Of a stretch of 64,000 nt of DNA, positions 41,190 to 54,281 are shown piece by piece; within the stretch, counting starts at the first letter, position 1; each line of letters opens with the position of its first letter. Position numbers and translations under genes: made by a program. The notes under the pieces were generated by a model, which saw only the letters and a list, made by a program, of their open reading frames with translations, ran no database searches and was not told the DNA's origin. This DNA is from Ceratobasidium sp. AG-K (taxonomy: Eukaryota; Basidiomycota; Agaricomycetes; Cantharellales; Ceratobasidiaceae). The stretch is taken from contig JAWNGF010000003.1 of the NCBI GenBank assembly GCA_037039685.1, forward strand, positions 2,914,001 through 2,978,000, read 5' to 3'.

Positions 41190-43123
41190 ATGTCCACAAA
41201 CACTTCATCACCTGTTGAATGGGGATTACAAGAAGACACGGTCTCAAGACCCGCATCCACCACAAGTATATGGAGAGGTCCTAGTAGAGGTGCTAGACCA
41301 TCCTCATCACTCAGCAAAAGCGCACTTGCACACGCACAAGCAGGGGTCCAGTCCCATCAAGAGTACCTAGCCAAAGTACAGTGCCAGGAACATTCCAACC
41401 AGAAGCATCACTAGTTGAAGAACGTTCCCAAGGAGAAAATTAAGAACCGGGCTACAAAACTTATGTACTGGAACCAGAAGTAATCACCATCACGTCTGAT
41501 GGAACAATGCCTTGACAAGGATTTGGGTTTGGCTATTTTTCCCCCCAGCCCAAAGCCCACAGAGGAGTCTCCCTAATCCCGATACGCCCTCCACCCACAC
41601 CACAAGTCCCACACATCTTGGGAACAATCACCAACATGGGTCCTATTCCTTTGTCTTTACAGGAAAGACTGCGACCACCAGTAACCCCAGCAGCCGTACC
41701 CTCTGCTGGCCCACGACCTATTAGCAATAGTTCTTCTAGCACTCAAAGAACTGCCATCCAGAGCTTAGATGAACTAGACAACCTCTTAATCAGACGTCAC
41801 AACACAACTCTAAGAGTCATTGAAGGACTAAGAGTCAGTCTTACACAAAGAATCACTGGGCTAGAGCAAGAAGCAAGAGTACTAGCAAACAACCAAGAGG
41901 TTTTCAACAATACAATCAGGGGAATCCAACAGTCCCTTATGGCTATTCTTAATTCTGCCCGTAATGCTGAACATAACAGTTACCTCACGGGAAGAGAAGT
42001 AGACACCATGCAAAACAAAGTCATGGACACCCAAGGACTTGTAACAAATGTACAACAAGACCTCAACACTACACGCCAAGGACAGCTTTAGTGGAACAAA
42101 GCAGTGACTCAAGGAATTGAGCAAGTTAGGGAAGGATTCACAATGTTAAACAAACAAGTGGCAACCATGGAACAATCCATTACCAACCTAAGGGAAGAAG
42201 TTGACAAGGTCTCATTACATGTGCCTAGCAAATGATCTGCACCAGAGGCTGAGTCTACAAGAATTGACAACCTGGAGCAAAGACTCCAGCGCCTGCTCAA
42301 CTCCCAAGTTGGAAGCTCACCAAGACAACCAAAGGTCACTAGACCAGAAGCCTTCAATAGAAAGAAAGGAGAAGGAGCAGAAATGTTCATCACCCAGATG
42401 GAGAGTTACTTTGTGTGGCTGGGTGACCAATATAGTTCTGGACAAGAAAGGATTAGGGAAGCACTGGCAAATTTCAAATCGGATAACCGCTCTGCCACCC
42501 ATTGGGCACAGGTGCTGCTCCAATCAATGAACACTGGAGTACCAGACCCAAACCTGACGTCATGGGAAACATTCAAAGCAAAATTCATGGAACAATTCAG
42601 CAACCCCAACAAGAAAGCTAAAGCAGAAGCCAAAATTTGAAAATGCAAACAGATCAACTCGGCAGCTAATTACGTAACCAAATTCCACTTCCATATGGTT
42701 GATGTAAATTGGGGGGAGGAAGCCCTCATCAACCAATTCAAGGAAGGACTTAAACTGGAAATCAAAACAGAATTAGCATGGTTTGAACTTTCCCTTATCA
42801 ATGAGGATGGGACTAAAAGGCACCTAAACCTAAGTCAATGGATAACCCTAGCAATTTCCATCGATCAAAAATTGCAACAAATCAAGACTGCTACTGGAAA
42901 GAGAGCACCACAATCAACCACTACCAGCCAGACTTCTATGAAACGGTTGCCAGACAAGGTGTACAAGGCAAGGATGGCTTCCAACCATTGTCTGAAATGC
43001 AGTCAAGAAGGACACCATTCACTCAAATGCTCATCCAAGGAATGGATAACAACTGAACCCAACGTAAAAGGGAGAGAAGCAACAATCATAGAAGAATTGG
43101 GAAAAGAAGGGGTCTCCCACTAA
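41190..43123 (+). pseudogene. gag: Gypsy-B gag
   Basis: ATG 41190 (MSTNTSSPVEWGLQED). Blocks match Gypsy-A gag: a coiled-coil region at 41618-42091, capsid-like MFITQMESYFVWLGDQY at 42383 and zinc knuckle CLKCSQEGHHSLKC near 42997. The frame is broken by stops and shifts. The end at 43123 is followed by pol in the -1 frame, as in Gypsy-A. Confidence 0.85.
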
Positions 43124-43125
43124 CT

Positions 43126-46100
43126 GTGTGTGGAGAGACCAAAGAACTGGCTATGTACTTTAGAGCAAACACAGAATCCACAATTATTTACAGCTACATT
43201 GCCGGAATCACAGATCCAATCGCTACTCTAATTGACTCTGGAGCCTCCCGAAATTTCATTGATATTGTTTGGGCCAGGAAGAAAAACATTGCCTTGAGTG
43301 ACCTTTCCGTCCCTCAAAAGGTTATTGGAATACAAGGGAAGGAGCTGTCACACACAATCCGCTTCAAAGCACATATGGTAATCACGGTTGAAGGAAAAAC
43401 GTTTGAAGAAGAATTCTTTGCCATGCCTACCAGTGACACAAACATCATCCTAGGACTTACCTGGCTAGAAACTGCAAACTCAAACATTGATTGGAAACAG
43501 GAAAGCATCTCTTGGAGAGATGAGGAAATACACAGAAGAGAAGGAACCTTGGATCTCATCCCGGAGGAATTGAAAGAGTTTGAAGACGTTTTTAAGGAAG
43601 AAAAGTTCAAACGCATTCCAGACCACCGCACATATGATTGTGCTATTGATTTCAAGGAAGGCGCGGAACTCCCAAAGCCAGCAAGACCAATACCATTGTC
43701 CCTGGCTGAATCCATTGCAATGAGAGAATACCTTGATGAAGAACTCACTGCAGGAAAAATCAGGCCCAGCAAGTCCCCAATAGTGTTGGCATGTTTTTTT
43801 GTCAAAAAACTGGGCCCGCTTGGGGGACTGCAATTGGTACAAGACCTACGTCCTGTTAACACCATCACAAAGGACAACAGATTCCCTATGCCCCTTATGG
43901 AAGACCTGCTTGACAAAATAAAGGATTCGAAATTTTTTGTGAAAATCGACCTAAGGATGGGTTTCAATAACATCCGCATCAGGGAAGGAGACAAATGGAA
44001 GACCACATTCAGGACAAAGGAGGGACTATTCAAATACGTTGTCATGCCGTTTGGACTAAAAAATGCACCAGCCACATTTCAACGGTATATGAATCACATC
44101 TTCCACAACAAAATCAACATGTGTGTCATTATTTATATCAACAACATCCTAGTCTTTTCAAAAACCCAGTCTCAACATGTTGTGGACCTATGAGAAGTAC
44201 TTCAAATCCTAAAGGAGAACAACCTTTTTGCAAAACTACCAAAATGCGAGTCTTTTGTCTCAGAACTCATTTACACAGGACTGAAGATCAGCAAGGAAGG
44301 TATATCCATGGACAAAGAAAAAATCAAGGCTATAAAGGAATGGAAGGAACCAAAAACGGTGAAGCAAGTGCAAGCATTCCTAGGTTTTGCAAATTTCTAT
44401 AGGAGATTTGTACCCAGTTTCTCCACAATTGCTAAACCTCTCACTGGATTGACACAAAAAGACCTTCTGTGGAAATGGGAAGACAAAGAACAGAAAGCAT
44501 TTGACAGTATCAAGGAAATGATTTATAAAGATCCTGTACTTCGACACCCCAATCTGGAAAAGCCGTTTTTCCTCAAGACCAACGCTAGTGGAGTAGCAAT
44601 GTGGGCAATACTGTCCCAAAGACAAGAGGATGGAAGGCTACACCCAATTGCATTCCTCTCCAAATCTTTCAATCCAGCACAGATGAACTACAATGTACAT
44701 GATAAGGAACTTATGGCTATCATTGAGGCACTTACACATTGGAGACTCCACCTAGAGGGAACAAAGGAAGAAATCACGGTATACACCAATCATAGGAACC
44801 TACAGTTCTGGAAGCTTGCAAAAACATTCAATAGGTGACATGCTTGTTGGCACCAAATACTGGCGCCATACAACTTTGTGATTGTGTACAGACCTGGAAT
44901 ACTTTCTCAAAAACTGGATCTATTGTCAAGAAGGACCAACCATGCAGAAACTCTGTCAGCAGAACAGATCATGATCACCAACAAAAAATTCAAAGGCTTC
45001 ACAGGAGAACTAAAGCATGATCTCATTAATGATATCATCAAAGCACAACATGACATTCCAGGACTACAAGGAGTAATGGAACTTTGCAAAAAAAGGAACC
45101 CCCTACCTAAGAGTATTCTTGCCAGCGTAAAGGACTATGAAGTACGCAAAGAAGTACTGTGATATAAGGGAAAGATGGTGGTGTCAGAAGACATGGATTG
45201 CCAACTAGCAATCATGCAACTGCACCATGATTCACCAATCGCTGGGCATCAAGGGCACGCAAGAACCCTAGAACTAGTGTCACAATGTTACTATTGGCCA
45301 GGAATGAAGCAAAGTGTCAACAAATACATGGATTCCTGTGAACAGTGCCAAAGAGCAAAGGGAACCAAGACGCAGGCCCTGTTAAAACCCTTGCAACTGG
45401 CAAACAAACCATGGGAAGACATAGCCTATGATTTCATAGTCAAACTTCCTAAGTCAAAAGGGATGGATAGCATCCTGGTTGTTGTGGATAGATTCTCCAG
45501 AATGGCACATTTTGTACCATGTAAGGAGTTGCACAAGGCAAGTGAGTTAGCAGAACTTTTCCTATGCAATATCTGGAAACTCCATGGATTTCCCAGAAGC
45601 ACTGTCTCTGACCAAGGAAGCACCTTTAACAGCAAGCTCCTGAAAGCAATATACAAAAGGATTGAGGTCTCAACCTCCTTTAGCACTGCCTACCACCCTC
45701 AAACTGATGGAATTACAGAACAAGTAAACCAGTGGCTAGAAGCATGGCTACACACTTTCATCAATCATCACCAGGACAATTGGGTTGAACTACTGCATAT
45801 CACCAAATTCTGTTACAACATGCACAAACACAGAGTTACAGAAAAAAGCCCCTTTGAACTTGTTTACAGAAAGGAACCTTTATGGAACATGTCCAGTGTA
45901 GTAACGGAAGTCCCAGAAGCAAACACAGTTACCATGAGATGGGAAGAAACAAGAAAGGAAGCTATTGCTGCCATGGAATTACACTGAGTTAGGGAAGGAG
46001 AAGTCAAGGAGGAATACAAGGAAGGGGACCTAGTATGGCTATATGGACCAGACATCAAATCAAATAGACCTTTGAAAAAACTCAACAACAAAACATTCGG

Positions 46101-46460
46101 ACCCTTTCCAGTAAAAAGGACAATATCTTCTCACGCTTACAAGCTTGATCTACTGCCCACTATGAAGAAGTACCCTGTTTTTCATATCAACCTCCTAAGT
46201 CAGTACAAGGTCAACAAGGAATTCAATTGGAACCAACCACGTCCTCTGCCAATTGTTACAGAAGAAGGAAACAAAGAATACAAAGTTGAGAAGATTGTTG
46301 ATTGGAAAATGACAAAGGAAGGGGTTTTCTATAGGATCCAATGGAAGGGATATGGAGAAGAAGATGATACAGAACAATGAGCAGAGGATGTGGGCCACCT
46401 AACTGAAATAGTGCAGAAGTTTCTGAAGAAACACCCTGCAGTGCCAACACCCACAAATTT
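43126..46460 (+). pseudogene. pol: Gypsy-B pol
   Basis: Protease LIDSGAS, RT VKIDLRMGFNN and MPFGLKNAPATFQ, but the catalytic YxDD reads YINN (44134-44145), both Asp codons GAC having become AAC. RNase H (about 44570) reads KTNASG instead of ETDASG. Integrase blocks: HHDSPIAGHQGHARTLE, CEQCQRAKG, VVVDRFSRMAHF, VSDQGSTFN and YHPQTDGITEQVN. The chromodomain-type IQWKGYGEEDDTEQ is followed by TGA. Further stops at 44191-44193, 44836, 45160, 45985 and 46378 make it dead. Confidence 0.9.
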
Positions 46461-46468
46461 CAAAGGAG

Positions 46469-46478
46469 GGATAAAAGG
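46469..46478 (+). promoter_or_regulatory. Internal TATA-like box for Gypsy-B ORF3
   Basis: GGATAAAAGG, about 100 bases before the ORF3 ATG at 46575, equivalent to the box in Gypsy-A. Confidence 0.6.
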
Positions 46479-46574
46479 CCAGGGGGCAAGAGAGGTGGAA
46501 CCCATTTGCAAAACTTGCAACTACTTGCAAAAGCACTCCTTTCTCAACTCGCTCAACTTTTTCTGTGTGTTGAA

Positions 46575-47338
46575 ATGCCTGCCGTCTCCCACTCTACCAT
46601 TGCCAACCACCTCTTTTACGTCTTTGACAGACCAGCATTTGCCACAGCAAGAATCCTTCATGCCAGAGCCGCCCTCTACGTTTTCAAAGGGTCACAGCAA
46701 AGGCTGGGCAGAATGCAGTTCCGTGTGTTGGACAACATTCTCCACTCAAACCTGGGGGAGTTCCAATGGTTGGAAAAAATTGGCCAACAAGAATGCAACT
46801 GGCTAGGAAGGACATCTTTGTTTGCCAAGGATGCACTGCATTTCAAGTATCAGAGGTCGTCCTCCTGTCCATGCACATGCTTGGAGTCATTGAATTGGGA
46901 ATGGAAGGAGTGTCCTTGAGCAAATGGGTCCCAGGGGCTGAGGGGAGACCACCAATGCTCCGACCCAGGTGGAATGATGCCTGGGATGCCAACTTCAAAA
47001 AGGACCTGAGCAACTGGAGGATGGAGAGGGGGAGATACCAGAGGGAGAAGTTTGAGTGGTTGCTGTATTGGTGGAGGAAGGAGGAGACAGAGGTGTCATC
47101 ATGGAAGGAAGTAGAGCCAGACGTGCAACAGTGGGATGCAGAGTTTGTGGAAGCCCAGAAGAGGGTTTTGGACTGGTCCAAGGCAGACTGCACAAAGGAG
47201 GAGACTTGGGAAGAATGGGAAAGGTTCTTGGATGAACTGGGTAACACTGTGTTCAATCCTATTGATCTAACCTTGGAAGAGGATGAAGGACTGGAGGATT
47301 ATACGCTGAGTAAGGGGAAGGACTGCACAGTACAGTGA
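46575..47338 (+). pseudogene. Gypsy-B ORF3, accessory protein after pol
   Basis: MPAVSHSTIANHLF through SKADCTKEETWEEWERF to GKDCTVQ, clearly homologous along its whole length to Gypsy-A ORF3. A one-base loss near 46768 shifts the frame. The second part is open to 47338. Conservation of the C-terminal GKDCTVQ in both elements argues for function in the parent elements. Confidence 0.75.
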
Positions 47339-47379
47339 GTCCATTTGAGTCCCCCAAACAGACTCGTAGGGGGGAGTAA

Positions 47380-47838
47380 TGTTGTGAGCCAGCTCACTCC
47401 ATGAGACTCACCTTGCGTCTCACCCTTCTGTCTGCTGTTCTGTTTGTGTCTTGTTTGTCTTTTCCTGTGCCGCATTGCCATGTCCTTGGGGTTGTTCTGT
47501 TACATTGTGTAATGCGGCTGTGCTTTGTACAAGTCATGACTGCCCACACAGCATGACTCACTTGGACACTCCTGACTGGCTTGTATGTATGACTTGTGTG
47601 GCTATGCCTTGTATGACTCAGCCTCTTTCTGAATACATATAGAGGACCAACAAGCCTGGTTACCCCAGCTTGTTTTGTCTCATCAAACATCCCCTTTGAG
47701 TGACACTTTGAACCACCCCTACCCTTAAGGATCTACAGCCACTTAAGTGTGGTGCAATTCAAGAGGTCTCTTAGGTCTTAGTGCCATCCACTCTCCATTG
47801 CGGCTTGTCTCATAGCCACCAAGAAGAAGCTTACAACA
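47380..47838 (+). repeat. Gypsy-B 3' LTR (459 bp)
   Basis: Pairs with 40716-41168 and is followed by the AGGAG duplication. Confidence 0.93.
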
Positions 47839-49928
47839 AGGAGACAAAGAGGAAAATGAGGGCAACACCACTTTTTGGTCTCAACCAAACCCATACCCCA
47901 CTTTTGATGCTGAATCAAGACCCTCTTCCCCAGCCATCAAGAGTTATACAGATGAAACATGGTGGGAATCCTGTGAGAACAATCATCAAAAACAAATCCT
48001 TTACATCCTGAAGGAAATGGTGTTGCAGCAAAGCCTTATGGCTCAGCATTTGGAGCATGGGGAAAATTGGATCCTACACAACAGAGATGACAGCAATATT
48101 TGCATCAGGTGATTGGCGGAAATCCTAGACCAAAGCCATCTGCTGTACAACACGGTGGTAGAACAACATGCAACCACCAAAGACATGGTTTGGGCACATG
48201 GCTTCCTTGCAAACCCTACAGGGGGATCAGGAGGAAGTGGAAGCAGCGCTGCCAGGGCCGGTGTGCTGTCAACAAGCCAATTAGGACTATCACTCAGAGG
48301 AGGAGCAACCACTGGAGCACAAAGCTTAAGGGGATTGATGATGCGTTTTGCACCACCCTCATTGGGAAGGACGGCACCTCCAACATTATCTATATTCTCT
48401 GCAGGAAGGGCGGAAAAACCAGCCACCTCCAAGCCAACAGAATTCAATGGTGAACGCAGAGCTAAGGCCAGGGATTTTACTTATTCCTGTGCAAATTATA
48501 TTGCCGATTCCCATTATGCCACCGCTTCTGATGAAAAGAAGATCTGGCTCATCATCTCCTATCTATGTGGACCAGCAGTTGATTGGATCCAGCCTTTCCA
48601 AGACCTATGCAACACTGGGACTTCCCAAACCATCTTCACAGATCTAGATGTTTTCCAGTGTGAATGGGAGTCAGCATTTGGCAAAATCAAGCAGGTCAAA
48701 ATTTATCCACAGAAGTACAAGGTGTTGACTCAAACCAAGACAGTGGTCGAGTACATTACTCAATTCAGAATCCTGTTGGCGCCACTAGACTACAATGAAC
48801 AAACCTTGAAAGACAATTTCTATGCAGGTCTCAAGGACAACATCAAGGACATGCTAACTTCCCAGGCCTACAATCGTCATAACACCACATTGCAGGAATT
48901 ATTCACCAGGACCCAAGAAATTGATGCGGCCCTCATTGCCAGGAATATGGAGAAAAGAGTTACTGGTACTTTGGAGAGGGCAACACTAAGCAGCACCCAG
49001 AAGCAGGTAACCACAAGAGCAGTAGCACACAAATTCCAGAAGGGAGAAGCAATTTACACAGTGACTCCTCAGGGTAGCAAGCAGGGGGCCATCAAATCAA
49101 TTGGCAAAAATAAGCAAGGATTCTTGACACCCAAAGTCAAATGGGCTGATGGAACAACAACTGAGATTCCCTTAAGTTTCATTAAACCAGACACTTGTCA
49201 AGCCAAGGTGGAGGTAGCAGCTGTCACCAGTGAAACCACCTGCTATTGTTGCCAGAAAAAGGGCCATATTGCCAAGGATTGTCATGCACAAATTGCAGCC
49301 CCGGAGGATGTTGATACCAGTGATTCAGAGTCAGGAAAAGGCAGCAACTGAGGGGAGCATCAGGCGTCCTAAAGTCGGAATTAGATTGTGTAATCTTGGA
49401 GAATTGGAAACAGTCTGTAAACAAAATATACCTTTGTTCCACCAAACATGCAGACCAACTTTGAGTACCTATCACAATTCCATGCCTGAAACACCTTAGT
49501 ACTGTTGACATGATTGATTCAGGGGCATCGGGAAACTTCATTAATTCTGAATACATCAAGAAACACAAAATTCCCATAAAAAAGAAAAAAACAGCAAGAC
49601 AAGTCCAAGTAACAGATGGATGGCCAATAGCAGACAGACTAATTGACAAGGAATGCACCTTCCAAATCATCATGAATGACCACATAGAGGAAATTACATG
49701 TGATGTAGCACCATTAGGACAACATACAGTTGTACTAGGAATTCCTTGGTTAAAGAAGCACAACCCAAAAATTGACTGGATCATAGGCTCCCTGGAGTTT
49801 GACTCAGATTACTGCATGGAAGAGTGCTTATGTGAAGATTGCAATGCCGTAGAAGGGGGGTTAGTGGGTCAATTGCTGGAAGAATATTTGGAATTCAAAG
49901 ATATTGTTGTTGCCAAAGAAGTGGATAA

Positions 49929-51198
49929 TGTTAAAGGTTGTGTAATTTAATGGAGGTGGTACAGATGTATGCTAGAATTAATTAAAGTAAATGTTATTTA
50001 AGTAGTATGAGCCTTGTGCAAATCAGGAGTGATATAAGAATCAGTTGTAGGACAGGTGCTGAACCATCTTATCTGATAGACAACTAATAGCTCTTCAACC
50101 AGAAGTGGCACACAAGGTATATGCGCCAAGAGAGTACTTAAACAACTTAACTATAGGCAATAGCCAGGCTTAAGTATGTATTCACACAGTGAATGGTACC
50201 CTTGGAGTATAATAAAATATAATCAGGATTTATTATATTTTATTTGGAGGTGTACAATCAGTTTGCACTAAGTACAACACTCAGACAAACTAGTGCAGAC
50301 TATATGTGTGTACTATGACTTTGTCTCAGTGACTGTGTCAACAAAGCTGCTAGTGCTGTGTGGTTTCTACTATTAGAGTTACCCTGTGTCTGTTGGGACT
50401 GTTCTCTTAATAGCCAAGCATCAGGTTGCAGCAGTTGGTGCTTACAGTGAGCAAAGTGATTTGTGTAGCACAGAAGGTGCAATAAGTTTGTGTGTATGTA
50501 ATGCAAGTAAAGGAAGGATGCATTCACAGGGTTTGGCAAGCGGCCTTATATACAGGAGTGAGGGGGTACAAACATATGCCAACACAATGGGTACAGTAGA
50601 TACATGAAATGTGTAAGAGATATCTGAAACAGTAAACAAAGAGGTGCAGATCCCTGAGATCTGCGCTCTTTGTTTGGGTCAGTGGACCCTTATGAGCCGC
50701 TCTTTGTTTGCCCCAAGGCATAGAGTCCATAGCTGTTTCATGTAGATTGCTCTTACATGTAAGAGTCTGAAACAATCAGTGTTTCCACTGTATCTCCTGA
50801 AACACTGAACCGATTGTTATGTAAATACATGCAAACGAAGGCTAACAGTGTATCAAACAATCCTGTATTTTATCTGGAGTGATTTGGTTCCGTTTCGACG
50901 AAGTTGTGTTGAGTGGTGGGACTTCATCACAACGGAGCAGGCAGGTCACAAGATCACGTAAGCGCCGTACTTTGGAACGTAAATAACTCTACCATTTCCT
51001 AATAAATGCTATTTGGAGAAAATATGATAAATCATAAATAAATTCTAGCTTTCCTTCGGTATATAGTGCGTGTCGGAATTCCAACTTAAGTGCTTTTTCC
51101 GACACTGTGTCCCTAGAAAGCTATATCAGAATCGCCTTTTATGGTAATCTTACACACATGGTGAGAAAGCCAGATATCGATTCTATATATCTATCACA
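49929..51198 (-). repeat. Solo LTR, 1270 bp, inside Gypsy-C pol
   Basis: Plus-strand ends are TGTTAAAGG and ATCTATCACA, flanked by GATAA at 49924-49928 and 51199-51203. Removing it with one GATAA deletes 1275 bp (a multiple of three) and rejoins the pol frame as KEVDKLPLHQ. A TATATAAGG box on the minus strand (near 50550) suggests minus orientation. No internal coding region. The parent family is not identified. Confidence 0.88.
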
Positions 51199-54186
51199 GA
51201 TAAACTGCCCCTGCATCAGCTGTATGACCTAAAGATTCAATTGGAACCTGGTGCAAAGGCCAAGATTGGCATGGTATACTCCCTCACCAAGGAAGAAGAC
51301 TGAATTCTGAAAGCATGGATTGACAAAAACCTGGAGAAAGGATTCATTGTTCCATCCACATCTCAATGGGCCTCACCAGTAATGTTTGTCAAACACCACA
51401 ATATTGATGGGGTTCCCCAACCACCAAGATTGTGCATGGATTATAGATATTTGAATCACCACACCAAGAAGAATTGCTACCCACTACCTAGAACCAATGA
51501 CCTCATTGAACTGGTTAAAGGCGCCAAAATCTTCACCAAACTTGGCCTCAAGTCTGGTTACAATCTGATCATGGTAGTGGACAAGGATGTCCTCAAAACT
51601 GCATTCAGAACCAAATATGGGCCATTCAAAACCAGGGTTATGCCGTTCAGCCTCACCAACGCCCCGGCAACATCCCAGAACATGATGGACACAGAGTTCA
51701 GGGACATCAAAGGAATCTATGTCAAAAGCTACATTGATGATATCCTGATTTTCTCCAAGAACACCAAGGACCACCCAAACCATGTGAAAGAAGTACTCTG
51801 TTGCCTACAATGCATTGGTCTCTATTGCTCCCTCAAGAAGTGCTCTTTCCATGTACCAAAGGTCAATTATTTAGGACTTGTCATATCAGGAGAGGTGGTG
51901 GAAATGCAGGAAGAAAAATCAGTGCAACCAAAAAGTGGCCCACCCCAAAAAATATCACAGATGTCCAGACTTTCCTTGGCTTGGCAAACTTCTACTGACA
52001 TTTTATCCGGAATTACACCCACATTGTGCAACCATTATATGACCTGACCATGAAGACCCAACAATGGGAATGGGGATTGGAAGCAGAAGTTGCATTCCAG
52101 GGGTTAATCAAGGAATTCATCAAGGCACCCATCCTGTTGCAACTGGACCAAGACAAAGGATTTATTGTTGAATGCAATGCATCAGACAAAGCAACCAGGG
52201 CAGTTCTCAGTCAATATGGGTCCAATAACAAGCTTCACCCTGTTGCGTTCATGTCCAAGAGCCTGTCTCCAGTGGAGTGAGACTACAACATTTTTGATAA
52301 GGAAATTCTGGCAATCATCAAGGCTTTCAAGGAATGGCGCCATCTCCTAGAAGGAACAGAGATTCCAGTGTTGCTCATCACCAATCACAAGAACCTGGAA
52401 TATTTCATGACTTCCAAAGTTTTAACAAAACAACAGAATAGATGGGTGGTTTTCCTTTCTGAATTCAATTTCCAGATCAAGGCAGACTCAATGGCAAGGC
52501 AGATGCACTCAGTCAATGGAGCAACTGCAACCTAGAAGGGGGGGTAGTCCCTCAAAAACCCCTACTTTCACCACACATCTTCATCAACTCAGCAGAAGCA
52601 GGACCACAAGGCATGGCATCAACTATGGATATTTGGCAGGCAATTAGATATCAGACACAGAAGGATGACTATGTTACATCAATTTGGGCCTTCCTTAGCA
52701 ACCAACCAGAGAAAGCCCCTGCCTTGGTCCAGAAAGAATTCAAAGACTGGAAGATAAGGGACAACTTACAGTACTGTAAAGGAAGAATCTATGTCCCAAA
52801 CAATAACAAGACCAAGTGTCAAATCCTAGAACTTTGTCACAACAACAAAGCAGTAGGACATATGGGGCAAGCAAAGATGTTGGGACTGGTCAAACGGCAA
52901 TATTGGTGGCCATCCATGAAAACATACATCAACAAATATGTGTCATTGTGTGACTTATGCCAACATTCCAAGCCAATCAACCAGTGACCCCTTGGAGAAT
53001 TGCAACCTCTGGAACTTCCTTCCACACCTTGGCAACACATCTTGGTCAACATGATTGTCAAACTTCTGCTTTCCAAAGGTCTAGATTCAATCCTGGTCAT
53101 TGTTGACACCCTGACCAAAATGGCACACTTCATTCCCTGCACTGAGAAGACCACATCCCCCAAACTTGCAGAGCTGTTCATGGAACACTGCTGGAAACTA
53201 CATGGGACCCCGGAAACAGTAGTATTGGATTGCAGCCCCACCTTTGCATCTAGATTCATGAAAGAACTCTATCAAGCCCTGAATATTTGACCCAGACTCT
53301 CCACAGTGTACCACCCTGAAACTGATGGGCAGACAGAGTGCATCAACCAAATGGTTGAAGCTTTCATTTGGACGTATTGCTCTTTCAGACAACACAACTG
53401 GGTGTTGTTACTACCCTTTGCCAAGTTTGCATGCAACAATTCTTTCCACTCCAGCACTGGTTTGACACCTTTCTTTGCCAACACAGCTTGCCACCCATCG
53501 ATTGAAGGAACACCAGTGGAAGATGGTTCTGTCCCAGAAGCAGCGGCACATGCACAGCGCATCCAAGACAATCTGGAAGAAGCCAAGGCCAGTCTGACCC
53601 CAAGTAAAGAGCAGGACAAGGAATATGTGGACCAATGATGACAAAAAAATCCTTTCATTCTGGGCAATAAGGTTTGGCTGAGCCATGATCACATCACAAC
53701 AAATCAACCTTCCCTCAAACTGTTGCATAAACACCTCGGACCATTTACCATTTTGGAAGCTGTAGGGAAGAACGCCTACAAATTGGAGTTACCACTGTCA
53801 ATGACCATGCACCCAGTAATCAACATGTTGTGCCTTGCCAAACACAAGGAAGATGAGATTGAGGGTTGTCATGTCAAACCACCCCCACCAATTGAGACAC
53901 CAGAAGGAGAAGAAGAATACAAGGTGGAATGCATCCAAAGCTCAAACGTGGAGAAAGGAATCCTGAAGTACTTTGTCAAATGGAAGGGGTACACAGTGAA
54001 ACACAACTCCTGGGAACCCCTGGAGAACCTTGGCAACGCATCAGAACTTGTTAAGGAGTTCCACTTGGAACATCCAGAAGCCATCAAGGAAGTTCCTAAG
54101 GTAACCAGGAAGCATCATCATGAGGAAACAAGGGATGATTTGGCAGCTGAAAATAAAGAAGAACAGCCCATTTGGTGCTCAAAAGG

Positions 54187-54196
54187 TATAAAAGAG
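54187..54196 (+). promoter_or_regulatory. Internal TATA box for Gypsy-C ORF3
   Basis: TATAAAAGAG, 95 bases before ATG 54282, overlapping the last codons of pol. Confidence 0.6.
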
Positions 54197-54281
54197 GCCA
54201 CTGGGATCCAAGTCCCCATCTAAAAGTTTTTGCTTCTCCTGTGCTAAAACCACCTCCTACCCACACTTCACCCTCTGCACC

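Larger units (their letters stand above)
40716..47838 (+). mobile_element. Gypsy-B: Ty3/gypsy element nested in Gypsy-C gag
   Basis: Related to Gypsy-A. LTRs are 40716-41168 (453 bp) and 47380-47838 (459 bp), starting TGTTGTGAGC and ending GCTTACAACA, with target duplication AGGAG at 40711-40715 and 47839-47843. The LTRs differ by a 6-base indel and substitutions, so it is older than Gypsy-A. Gag and pol are in several broken frames. Polypurine tract AGGGGGGAGTAA is at 47368-47379. Confidence 0.95.
40595..49351 (+). pseudogene. gag: Gypsy-C gag, split by Gypsy-B
   Basis: Starts at ATG 40595 (MASMTVPSTSWKGKG) and runs to 40715, where Gypsy-B is inserted. After the second AGGAG the same frame resumes at 47844 (DKEENEGNTTFW) and, but for TGA at 48110-48112, continues to 49351. 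The capsid-like region holds KPTEFNGERRAKARDF. Then comes a small beta-rich segment (KGEAIYTVTPQGSKQGAIKS, then VKWADGTTTEIP) and a CCHC knuckle CYCCQKKGHIAKDC. The same segment order appears in Gypsy-E. Confidence 0.88.
49510..54223 (+). pseudogene. pol: Gypsy-C pol, split by a solo LTR
   Basis: Protease MIDSGASGNFIN (49510), in the -1 frame relative to gag. The frame resumes after the solo LTR at 51204 (KLPLHQLYDLKIQLEPG). RT has YIDD (in KSYIDDILIFS) but the first catalytic block reads TKLGLKSGYN, Asp replaced by Gly. Later blocks: ECNASDKATRAVLSQ (RNase H), GHMGQAKMLGLVKRQYWW and CDLCQHS (integrase zinc finger), and YHPETDGQTECIN. A canonical chromodomain (KYFVKWKGY, then NSWEPLENLG) ends it. 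In-frame TGA at 51301, 51999 and 52278 and a frame change near 51920 kill it. Confidence 0.9.
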
